Assembly (NCBI GenBank): GCA_013400115.1
Contig: VXBP01005607.1
Coordinates: 233,839-297,838 of the forward strand
Length of the DNA stretch: 64,000 bases
Direction of reading: 5' to 3'
Origin: Rhinopomastus cyanomelas
Lineage: Eukaryota > Chordata > Aves > Bucerotiformes > Rhinopomastidae
The notes under the pieces: generated by a model
What the model was told of the DNA's origin: nothing
The model's database searches: none
What the model saw: only the letters and a program-made list of their open reading frames with translations
Translations under genes and position numbers: made by a program
Part shown: positions 50,391 to 60,848 of the stretch, in pieces
Numbering within the stretch: the stretch's first letter is position 1
Layout: each line of letters starts with the position of its first letter

Positions 50391-53300
50391 TAGTTTCTTA
50401 GTGTAACTAAAGATAATTGACATGCAATTCTGGTCTGTCTTTTCATATCTGGCAAATTCTAGAAAAGTCTGCACAAGAAAAATCATTATGAAGAACTTAT
50501 AAAATCCAATGCAGTTGGGTTAGGAAAAGCATATTTTCTGAGTCAGAGTTCCACTTTATAATTATTTCTGTGAAACTGACATAGCACATCTACTTATGTA
50601 GGCAAACTCATGTATATGAACTCTTGCTTTGATTTACAAATAGGATGCCATTTAAAAATACTTTGTATATAATTTAACATTTTCTAGAATAGAAGCGAAT
50701 ATTTTCTAGACAATAATTTTCCCCTAGTAACACTCAACATGGAATCAAAGTTTGGTTTGTTAGTATTAGAACAATGTCAATGTATCATTATCACTTCAGT
50801 AATATAATCCTGTTGTAATTTTATTAGATAAAGAGTGACAATGCTGTGTTCCTACTAGTTCTAGAGATACGATATATCTAGCAGGGGAATGTCAGCCTGG
50901 TCCAAGACAGATTAAATGTAGAGAACTGGAATATAGTTCCCAGTAAACAAACACTTTGAGGTCATGAGGTCATACTTGCTCAGCTGTTCTTCATAAGCTG
51001 TACTGGAAATAACTTTCATATCATCAGTGAGAGTATTTCACACTACCTAATAATACTGATGGCCAAGTATAGTTTTGACGTAAATGATTTCTAGGAGGAA
51101 TACTAAGTGTAAAACTATAAAAAAGCAGTATGTAAATGGAAATGAGGATGATGTTAGACATCCAATGGGTGAAATTCATGTGATTTGTTCTTTTATGTGG
51201 AAAACTTTATCCTACTTGTGCAAATTCCCATTGACAAATGAGCTGATTTGGCCTCAGCAATCCTATGATTAATACAACAAGAACTAAGGCTAACTATATT
51301 TGTATTTAGAAGAGGACTAGGAAGACTATTCAGGCAATGAACTCTCCCTTGGTAGTTGACTAATGGCAGCAGAACAGGGACCACAAGTCAAAAAGGGTCT
51401 GGGAAGGAGAGAGAGAACTACAGATGAATTTGCTTTTGGAATCTCTTCCAGCAGGGAGAAGAATGCTTGGATTCTCGGAATGCTAAAATAAGTATAACTA
51501 TTTATCAATGTGTGGTTTAATATGGGCAAAATTCTCAAAAACTGTTAAGATAAAATCCTATCACCCAATGTTAAGGAAATGCTGCCCTACTTCCAGGTCA
51601 CATCAGTTAAAGTTAGTGTTGACAAGCCCAATCAGGTCTAGGTAGTCGCATTTAAGAGGGGGTTTCATAAAGCCTTAAAAAGACTCTTTCAGTGCAAACA
51701 ATATATTCAATACATGCCGATATACAGATTAAATGCTCCCCACTGGTTATCCCAATACAGACAACTGAAAAACACACTGTAAGAATAGATCTAACTTTGG
51801 CATTTGTGCGCAAAAACACTTATTGCAAGCCCAACAGATCCTTTGCAGTCATGTGTCATGGCTGTGACATTACTGTATTTTTAGAAGAACAAGAGTTGTT
51901 ACACATATTTATAGTGTAAATGATCTTTCGATTGAAAGCTTCCACTTCTAAAACACAACAACATGCAATGACACTTTGGACAATACTTCTAACTCTGCCA
52001 CAATATGCTGTAAAATATCTATTAGCAAAGGGGTGGTCATTTATTTAATATATTTCTTTTTGTAAAAACGTAAGCAGTGCAGTATTCTGCCTTGTGAAAA
52101 CATTCCTTACATAAGGAAATTAATTTGTGAAAAAGTATAGAAGTTTAATGAAAGATGAAGATAGGATATGTGTGTAAAAATGTGCATTGCATTTCTAAGT
52201 GGTGTTGATCAAACGCTGTCAAAAGACCACTTTTCATTCTGTATGTAAATTTGCACATCATATCGAACAGACTTGTTTCTGTACAATGCTAATAGACACA
52301 ATAGAATAACAATCAGGAGGATGAATGAGATAAACTTTAAATTTAGCACTCCCTAGGAAATGAGTTGTACATAGTGTATATAACATTTATTTTCATAGAA
52401 TTTAAGAACTTGTAAGGTAGAAGGTTCAAAACTCAACGAGTAGGAGGTGAGAAGCTAGACTTGAGGTCTGTTGACTAAGTTTCTGTACATTTAGCAACAT
52501 GAGGTTTAGACCTCTCTCCAAGCTGAAAGTGGGGCTATGGGAAACATCAGTGTGAGTTTTCTCTCCCTCAAGTCCCAGGCCAGTAACAGCCTCTCACAAG
52601 TACACTGCATGACCCAATGGTGCTTCGCAGTGCTGAATCAAGCATGAGCATGAACTCCTGCATAAGTCAGGCAGTACGAGCCTTGGCAGACAGCTGAGCA
52701 CATGGTGTGACAGACGTAGCTCTTAGGGAGCCAAAGAGCAAGAAAAACCAGCAAAGTGGTGGAGTGAGACCCAAAAACTGCTAGAGCCAGGACAGGGGAG
52801 GAGGAAACAGCATTAAACATCTTTACATCCTCTGAGAATAATATATATCATTGTGATGAAACAGGGAAGCTGCCAAGCTTCTTGTGGATACTGTTTACAA
52901 ACACTTCCTGTGCTCTGTCAGTGGTGGCAGCCAGTGCTGGAGGGGGACCCAGAGGGCATACAAGAAGCACCTATAGTTAACTGTGGAAATTGTCTTTGTA
53001 TTTTCAGTCCCTCCAGATTAAGCACTGTGCCCTGAGGTACAAGAACTCTGTCATCTGGTTGCTTGTTTCCTGACACATGCAGTTCTCCAGCCTTGGAAAA
53101 CAAAAATGTTGGTTATTTGGGAACTTACTACTTTCGGATACCAAAGATAAAATGCTGGGAGAAACAGTAAATCTATCAAAACACAGTAAACAAAGGTATT
53201 TACAGGTTCTGTCTTTGCTGAGATCTGAGTGATACCTAGTCAGTGCCCGTTTACATGCAGTGCTGTGTATGCCAGTAAGAGGTAATGCTACAAGGAAAAA

Positions 53301-53589
53301 AAGCCCTTGCAAGCATCATGAATAAGAAATGAAACACTCCCTCAGACCTGGGTCTCCAGTCCCGTGGGTTAATTACACACCAGAGAGTAAAGCCTCGCTA
53401 TGTGCAAGCATTTAATTAATTATTTGCGTTTATGAAAAACATTCCCTTTCACTTCAACAATATAGTAACCCGAGAGTGAAATAACAGCGGCTCAAATGTG
53501 GTCGTTTACAGACATGCAGTTTCTTGTGCCCATTGTACAGGGCAGCAGTGCCAAGTCTCACACCTCACGACTAAGCTCTTGCGTTCTCC

Positions 53590-53616
53590 TCCCTCTGTCA
53601 CACACACACACACAAT
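53590..53616. repeat. CA microsatellite
   Basis: An uninterrupted CACACACACACACACA run in intergenic DNA. Confidence 0.85.
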
Positions 53617-54925
53617 TTACATGTCTGCTCTCACCTATACTCTATAGGGAAAGCCCACAAATTTCATCAATCTCACCCATACAGATTTTAAAATCCTGGC
53701 AGCTATTGAATAGCTTTTCTTCATCAGCTGCAATTAAGTGTTGGAAAAGAAATCCAAAATATACAGAGGGAGACTTTACTCCTTAATAGGAAACGTTAGC
53801 AGCAGTATGTGATTTCTACTCTGTTCCAAAGTTTTGCCATGCTGTCTTACTGGAAGGCAAAGTCTGCATGCCCTGTGATTAGAGTCCCTTGAACGCTGGG
53901 CAATTCAGTGTTGTCAGCCATAATATAAAACATTATTTATAACTATTTAACTGTTTTAAGAGCGCAGTTAATAGCTTTCTGTCACATGATCTTAAACAAG
54001 TTGATTAAGTGTGCTTTACAACGTGACCAGAAAGAGCTTCCGATCAGTGACATCAATACATATATATTTCACATCTCGCACAGCCCATACTTTTAAAAGT
54101 TGGAGGCGCTGAAATAGGAGTCAAAGCAAAGTGAAGTCAGGCCATTAGATCTGAAGTGTTTCCTTACCGCACTTCATCAATATCGTCATGCCGTGCCAAT
54201 CGATTAAATACCCATACTGTAAAGTACCTTTCTCTTGTAATAAAAACTATAAATACACATTTTATCTGTCACTCATATATAGCAAAGATGGGCCTCGGGG
54301 GAGGAATTCAAGGCTGGATCCAGAACTCACCATAGCTTTGGTTCAGGATGTAACACAAAGTAAAGGCTCTGGATCTGAGTAAAATTTCAAGTATACCCAA
54401 AGTTAAACAGATGTGATGGGGACCTATTTCTAATTTAAAGGCTGTATATTGCTAAAGGACCTTGGAAGTTTAAAAAGCTAGTGTAGCTCTGAAAATAGTA
54501 AATGTTTTCCAAACACAGTTGACTTTGTTCCCTGAGAGTCCATAAATGCTGCATGCTTCCTTTGGCAATTCCATTTAGCTGCTTACAGCTTTTATTCCTT
54601 GTTCATATTGTGACTGAAGAGGGACTATTGTCATCCTGGCAAAGAAAGTTGCAATAGCATTACAAAGCAGAGGGATTATTATGTCCCAGACTGAATTACA
54701 AACTTCTTTCGAATCCAGAAAAGTTCAAGTCAAGTTACTACAGTCACACAGGTTTTTTTATCTTATTTAATATTTCTATTAAAACCACAATCTTAGCTCC
54801 CAATTATTTATTTGTCCTCATATTTATACACTTAAGAAACTGGGACATTAAGAAAAGAGTTCTGCCAGCTTTTTATTTCCAGATAAATACCTTAGTGAAA
54901 TGTATTTAGCAAACAAAATTAAACT

Positions 54926-55432
54926 CTGCTGAGACCCCCACCTGGAGTACTGTGTCCAGCTGTGGAGCCCTCAATACAAAAAGGACATTAACCTGCTGGA
55001 GTGGGTCCAGAGGAGGGCTACAAAAGTTGTCAGAGGACTGGAACTAGACTACAGGAGTTGTAGTTGTTCAGCCTGGAGAAAAGATGGCTTCAATGTGATC
55101 TTATTGCAGCTTTTCAGTACTTAAAGGGAGTCTACAGGATGGAGATTATCTTTTTAATAAGGTCTGTTGTGACAGGACATGGGTAATGGCTTTAAACTAA
55201 AAGAGGAGGGATTTAGATTAGATATAAAGACAAAGTTTTTTTACAGTGAGGGTGGTGGAACATGAGGAGAGGTTGCCCAGAGAGGTGGTGGAGGCCCCAT
55301 CCTTTGGAACATTTAAGCTCAGGCTGGATGAGGCTCTGAGCAACCTGTTCTAGTTGAAGATATCCCTGTTCAGGGCAGGGAGGTTGGACTAGACAACCTT
55401 TAAAAGTCCCTTCCAACGCAATGTATGAGGTT
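54926..55432 (+). mobile_element. CR1 copy (~500 bp) with ORF2 end
   Basis: ACCTGGAGTACTGTGTCCAG (ORF2 end), GTTGTTCAGCCTGGAGAAAA, then a 3' end of GGTTGGACTAGACAACC and GTCCCTTCCAACG. An older subfamily with interrupted frames. Confidence 0.93.
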
Positions 55433-56325
55433 TTATTTATTTGTCCTAATATTTACACCGTACATGTGACAACTAATATATGTAGTTAATTTTACCTCTT
55501 ACATACTCATTTAGCATTAAAAAACCTAATTTAACACTGAATTATGACTAAGCCATCATTACCTCTTTTATCTGAATGAGCATTTATGAACCACACATGG
55601 AAATACCTCAACTTTCTCAAAAAACACAGAACTGGGGATATATTTTTTTAATTTTGAACTAGAAAACAGGGGTTTTCTCCCCAGGTACTCACTGTAAGAA
55701 CTGTGAGCTGCCAAGAACATTTTTATTTGAAACTTCCCATTATATTTCTGTAAACCACCATTATAATGTGTTAAATGAAAACAAAACTGCTCATCTCACC
55801 AAAATTGATTTAGTGACTCCTCATTTAGTGACTGGAAATCCCAAATTCTCCCCAAGTCCCAGCCCACATAAGAACAGCATCTTGTGACTCTTAACACAGC
55901 CCTTTATCATGTCACACAGAGCAAAGAGCAGTGAGGAGAAGAAATGGAGGGTAAAGATAAGAAGAAATAGCACTCCCCACCTCCTTAGAAATATTTATTA
56001 GTTTTGTGATGAACGTACTAGTTTCATTTTCCATTAAAAAAATTAACCTGGTCTAAAAGAAGAAATGCTGCACCTAACACTTCTCGTGTCTTCTATTATT
56101 AGCACAATTCAGGGACTGTGTTCTATGGAATATACAGGTGATATTTTGTGTATACAAATCGAAAAATTACTCACCATCCTGTGATACACCTGGAGACACG
56201 GTTTTCAGAAAGAAGAAGGGCAAAACAGAAACAAGAAAAACAAGAAAGAATGAATAATCTTCATGACTTAAAACCCAGTTTCTGTGCTCCAGCTTAGTTT
56301 CATTTCTGAAAGGGCTGACCATTGC

Positions 56326-56618
56326 ATAATCGCAGAATGGTAGAGGTTGGAAGGGACTTTGGACGATCACCCAGTCCAGTCCTCTGGGTTTGGACCTAGA
56401 GAAGGACCACCTACAGAAGACTGCACAGGCACGTCTCCAGATGGGTTTTGAACGTGTCCAAAGAAGATGATTCTATAACCTCTGTGGGTAGCCCATCTCT
56501 GTGCTCTGTCAACCTCACAGTAAAGCAGCTTTTCCTCATGTTTATGTGAAACCACCTGTGTTTCAGTCTGGGCTCAATGCTTCTTGTATTGTCACTGGGT
56601 ACCACCAAGAACAACCTG
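56326..56618 (-). mobile_element. CR1 outer element, left part (split by insertion)
   Basis: CGCAGAATGGTAGAGGTTGG through GTATTGTCACTGGGTACCAC. Its continuation CCCATCCTCCTGACACTTG appears only after 57072, beyond a plus-oriented CR1. Confidence 0.88.
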
Positions 56619-56629
56619 GTGCACAAGAA

Positions 56630-57056
56630 CAACTGAGCAGCTCAGAAGGCTGGAGCACCTCCCCTGTGAAGACACACTGGGCAAATTGGGGTTGTTCAGA
56701 CTGGAGAAGAGGTTTCTAGGTGACCTTATAGCAGCTTTCGAATATCTGAACAGGGCTACAAGAAAGCTAAAGTAGGGCTTCTGATGTGGGTGCACAGGGA
56801 GACGACAAGGGGAAAGGGTTACAGACTTGAAGAGAAGAGATTTAGGTTGGACATTAGGAACAAATTCTTTATTGTGAAGGTGGTGAGATGCTGGAATATG
56901 TTGGCCAGGGAAGTTGTGGCTGCCTCATCTGAGGAAGTGTTCAAGGCCAGGTTGGATGGGCACCTGAGTAACCTGATCTAGTAAAGATGTCTCTGCCTAT
57001 GCAGAGGGGTTTAAACTAGATGATCTGTAAGGTCAACCCTATGATTCTAGGATTCA
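56630..57056 (+). mobile_element. CR1 inner element inserted into another CR1
   Basis: CACCTCCCCTGTGAAGACAC (ORF2 end), GGTTGTTCAGACTGGAGAAG, GGTTGGACATTAGGAACAAA, ending ACCCTATGATTCTAGGATTC. It separates the two halves of a minus-oriented CR1. Confidence 0.9.
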
Positions 57057-57071
57057 AGGAAGAAATGTCAC

Positions 57072-57205
57072 GTCCCATCCTCCTGACACTTGATCTTCAG
57101 ATATTTAGAAGCTATCCCCTTGGTCTCCTCCTCTCTAGGCTACAGACCCAGCTCTTTCAAACTTGTAAGGCAGATGATGTTCCAGCCCTCTCATTGTATT
57201 AGTGA
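57072..57205 (-). mobile_element. CR1 outer element, right part
   Basis: GTCCCATCCTCCTGACACTTG, ATATTTAGAAGC and the GACCCAGCTCTTTCAA segment continue the element seen at 56326-56618 in correct CR1 order. Confidence 0.82.
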
Positions 57206-57839
57206 ACTTGTCAAAAACCCAAGTGAACAAATGCTGACAACTAACTCTATAATAATGTACTATAAATTGTCATAAGTCCCTTATGTCTCCCTGCATAACT
57301 GTTTGTTGAGAATACACATGAAAACGTGTAAGAAACAGATGCAGCAGAGTTGAAGGTGATCTTGAGGAGTTCGTGGTAGCCACAGTGTTGAATGTTCTGG
57401 GGAAAGCCCCACATCCCAGTGACCATTAGTCATCTTTTCTGGTTACTGAGCATCCGTTACTCTTGTAATTAAGATCTGACTCGACTTTTGGTGCATACCT
57501 ATGAGGTAATGTCCTTTCGCGGAGATCCTCCCATGTACGCAGGAAGGACACCGGTGCGTAAGCATTTACGGTCACTCTTACCCCGAAGTTCCGCCGGCTG
57601 AGGAAGACCCACAGAGGGGTACGCTGATAGAACCGCGAGCATTAAACGGGGGTATGCGACTGTCACACATGTAGCGCTGTAGTAACGCGCTCCAGGGCCG
57701 AGCACCGCGGTAGGGCTGGGGGATTGTGCGCGCTCGGCCAGGGCTGATCTGGCCAGATGCCCCTCAGCTGAGAGTCCCCGGCCGCGCCCCGCCCCGCCCC
57801 GCGCAGGCAGGCCCGGAAGTGACGCACGGGAGGGGAGCG

Positions 57840-57897
57840 CGGCGCTGATGGCGGAGGCCCTGTGTTGACGTCCCCGGCGCCCTCCGCGTCTTTCCAG
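57840..57897 (+). other. TAX1BP1: TAX1BP1 non-coding exon 1 (candidate)
   Basis: A short 5'-untranslated exon is proposed between the ETS/YY1 core promoter and the donor CCAG|GTACGG at 57898. It would splice to the acceptor before 60665. A second usable donor, GGCAG|GTGAGG after 58204, could give a longer or alternative first exon. The left boundary is an estimate, since start sites in CpG islands are dispersed. Confidence 0.45.
57848..57868 (+). CDS. Possible six-codon upstream ORF in TAX1BP1 leader
   Basis: If transcription starts upstream of 57848, the leader contains ATG-GCG-GAG-GCC-CTG-TGT-TGA, a six-codon frame (MAEALC) with a G at +4. It overlaps the YY1-type element, so its ATG may instead mark the start-site region and be absent from most transcripts. 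A short uORF in the leader could lower or tune TAX1BP1 translation. Confidence 0.25.
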   Translation: MAEALC

Positions 57898-58204
57898 GTA
57901 CGGGTGCTCCTGGCGCCTCTGCGGGTGGGACGGGGGTGACACTGCCTCCTTTTCGCCGGCCTCCAGTAGCCCCCTACAGCGAGCGAGGCCGAAAGGCCGC
58001 AGCCTCGTCTCTGCGCCACCAAGCAAACGCCTCATCCCTCCCCCACTTCGCCAGCTGCCTTGGGCCGGCAGCGGCCGGGAGGGACGAAGGCGGCAACGGT
58101 GGCCGTTACGGGACTATTTGAGGGGGTCTGCGCTGTGGGAGGCGGCGGCAGCGAGCGGATTGCGAAGGCCCGGAGTAGAGGCGCTCGGCCGTGGCGGCAG
58201 GCAG

Positions 58205-60664
58205 GTGAGGCCGCAGAGGCCCTGGCGGGGCGGGAGGAGGCAGGGCGGCCCCGTGGAGCCGGGGAGAGCAGGGCGGGTGGGGCCGGGGATCAGCTGCGCC
58301 CTGTCCGGCCGGCACCGGAGCTGAAGGTCCGGGAGAAGCTGCCGGGGGCGGAGCGCATCGTTCTGCTTCGGTTTTTCCTGCCTGACGAGCTTTTCCTCTC
58401 GCTGTCCTTTTCGGTGCGTAAAACCGAACACGGTGTTAGCCTCCCAGAAGGAATCGCTTGTCACGTTATTGAGGAGGCCTGCGCGTAGTTCTTTCTCTTA
58501 TGTTTCCCAGCCGGTGGCTCCGAGCTAAGTAAGCCATCTCCCGGCATCCCTGAACTGTCCTTGTACTGTAAGTAGATCTTAGCTTCACCTAAGCTCCAGG
58601 GATTTTCCTGCTGGAGAACAGTAATCTCACATGATTCTGCTGGTCTCTACAAGTTCAGATTTATGAATAGTTCCCTTGACCTGCAGCTAGCACTTGGTGA
58701 CTTCCTGGGTTTTTTTGTGTTTTCTTTTTGGTAGTAATTGCTTAAAATAAATTATCCAATTAAAGTCTAGTTAAAAGAAAAATAACTTGTTTTTGTAATT
58801 AGTTTTTTTTAATTCTTTTTGTGCTTATTGTGGTTAATAAAATTGAAACAGTCTGTTTCATGTCAATATTATTTGGCTACATTTCTGCTAAATTTCTAAA
58901 ATGGCGTGAACCTGTTGCACTCAAAAAAATTAAGACATTTCTTTCAGGCTTGGGGAATCTGCTGCTTCATGCCGTTTATAGTTTGGAGTGGGTTTGAGAG
59001 AGATGTCTTAAATGTAGTCATCAGTTTTGAGAGGTGTGGGAAGTTTCACGGCTTTACTGTGCTGTAAAGTTTCCTATGTTCTTCTGGACTCTGAAGCTGA
59101 ATCATGGATAGGATTTATGTGTGCCCTGCTTTCTCTCCAAAGCTGTCTTTTGATCTTGACTTAGTTTCTTGCTTGTGTTTTTATTTTTGACCTTTATACT
59201 TGTTAATCTTCACAAACTTGGCATTTTAAATTATTACTTGTGTAGCTCAGGGTACAAAACTGCTTTTTATTGAAGATCTAACACATTAATGCCATGGCTG
59301 CTCAATCACACTTAATGGGTTACAATGCATTACAAAACATCGAAAGCTTAAACCTAAAAGAGCCTTGTTTACCTCTTCCTTGTTTTGTTTGATGAATTCC
59401 TGTTTACTTCAGAGTGAATTTTATTTCAGAAATCATGAACTATTTGCTATTTATTTTTAACTGGTGAAAAGAAATTTTGAAAGACTGTAAGAAGTACACT
59501 GACAACCTTTAATCTTTGAACTTCTTGAGACTTGCAGTGTCCCATCCTTTTTGGTATTGGTTTGCACATGCATCTTGAAATGATATATCAAAGTAGTTAT
59601 AAATGAAAGTAATATATCACACACTTGGCAGTCACCTTGTTCAAAGTATGAATTTGCTTGGTCAGTATAAATTTACTTTTAATAGCACTTGCAAGAATGG
59701 GATGGCTTCACTTTCTAGAAGCGTTTTAGATATGTAAAGCCTCAGTCCTCCCAATGTCAAATGTTTTTACAAACTTGTAATTTTATATTGAAATCAGATA
59801 GTTGAAACATCTTAGTGTTCCGTCTTACATTTTTGGCAGGTACCGGTGAATATGGGGAAGAGACAGTCTTGTTCTGCTTGTGAAGCATCTTGTATTTTTA
59901 GTGCTATGTGTCCTGAGTGAAGTGGTGATGGAAAACACTATTAAAAGCTTTTGCAGTCCAGCAGATTGGTGTTAATCCTTCAAACTGCACGAATGCCTAA
60001 ACGTTCTTGCTATCAATGAAATCCATTGTTTTTGGTAATGAAGCTAAACGTGCAGGGCTGGGAGCCTGTATGTTACAATGAAAACAGTAAAAGATGTCCA
60101 CAGGCTGCTAATCACCACACCCCAAGACCCCTTCCATTCCTCCTGTTTAGATAAACTTTCTGGCTTTTAGAAAATGTCTTGATGTATAACTTTGTTACTT
60201 CGGCTGAGAGGAAAAGAAAAGCTTTACACGTAAAAATGCTGTGAAAAGCACTGAACTTTTTTCAGAAAGTGAAAAAAGTTTAAAACGGGGAAACCACAAT
60301 TTGTTTCTCCTTGCTTGTCACATCTAAGACCTTTAAGAATATTTCATTTAACCCTGCTTTGTTTTCACATCACTGCTTTTGTTTCACACTTTCTTCTGTT
60401 GTATCTGAGATATACTGGGGGCATTCAGCTGAGCAACCCTGTATCTCTGCCTTGATGTCATCACTGAAATGAGTGCCCTTTCTATTCTGAGAGGTGGTGA
60501 TTGTTTTGGAGGGATGCTGACGGGTTTAGTCTATAAGCTGTTTTCAGAACAGAGGAACTAATTGTTAGGTTTCTCTGACTTGTCTCTTTCAAATCGATTG
60601 ATTTTTGTAACTTCACTCCTTTTTCCACTACGCTGAAGTAGCACCTTCTACGATTTTGTTACAG
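58205..60664 (+). other. TAX1BP1: TAX1BP1 intron 1 (from the downstream candidate donor)
   Basis: Unique sequence between the CpG island and coding exon 2. It starts GC-rich, then becomes AT-rich, and ends in a T-rich acceptor (ATTTTGTTACAG). No CR1 copy or other repeat is recognisable. With the upstream donor, the intron would begin at 57898 instead. Confidence 0.7.
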
Positions 60665-60848
60665 GTCCATCATGTCATCCTTTCAAGAGGTTCTGTCTTC
60701 AGCCAGCACTTTGCAGACCTCCAATTTTGCACACGTGATTTTTCAAAATGTGGCGAAAAGTTATCTTCCGAATACACACCTTGAATGTCACTACACTCTG
60801 ACTCAGTTTATCCATCCTCATCAGAAAGACTGGGTCGGTATTTTCAAG
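60665..60848 (+). CDS. TAX1BP1: TAX1BP1 exon 2, first coding exon (SKICH domain start); CDS from 60672
   Basis: TAX1BP1 is a cytosolic ubiquitin-binding autophagy receptor and NF-kB dampener of the CALCOCO family. The exon has seven untranslated bases, then ATG at 60672 with A at -3, and 59 codons ending FK before the donor AAG|GTAAGT, in phase 0. The peptide contains TSNFAHVIFQNVAKSY and HPHQKDWVGIFK, the beta-strand start of the SKICH domain that binds NAP1/SINTBAD. Compared with the human N-terminus as I remember it (QEV-P-LQTSN), there are about five extra residues (LSSAST in place of P). The zinc fingers, LIR motif and coiled coils are encoded further right. The next exon, expected to begin V-GW, is not seen before 64000. 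Confidence 0.95.

Larger units (their letters stand above)
47237..57839. other. HIBADH-TAX1BP1 intergenic region (divergent genes)
   Basis: About 10.6 kb separates the two CpG promoters, which fire away from each other. The left end is still CpG island. Beyond it come the short-unit avian repeat (47.88-48.69 kb), CR1 fragments at 49.3, 50.2, 54.9 and 56.3-57.2 kb, and unique AT-rich DNA between them. The longest CR1-free part is 50391-54925; it contains a CA microsatellite near 53600 and no gene. Confidence 0.8.
57550..58480 (+). promoter_or_regulatory. TAX1BP1: TAX1BP1 CpG-island promoter
   Basis: Strongly CpG-rich block upstream of the first TAX1BP1 coding exon. It contains overlapping GC boxes at 57782-57803, an ETS/GABP-type site CCGGAAGTGACG at 57813-57824, and a GATGGCGG element at 57847-57854 of the YY1 type that often sits just downstream of start sites. 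There is no TATA box. I infer a start site near 57,830-57,850. The motifs are seen; activity is inferred. Confidence 0.75.

Noticed and set aside
58060..58488. 142-codon plus-strand frame in the TAX1BP1 CpG island
   Set aside because: G-, A- and R-rich composition typical of island read-through, no known family, and the real start codon is in the next exon.
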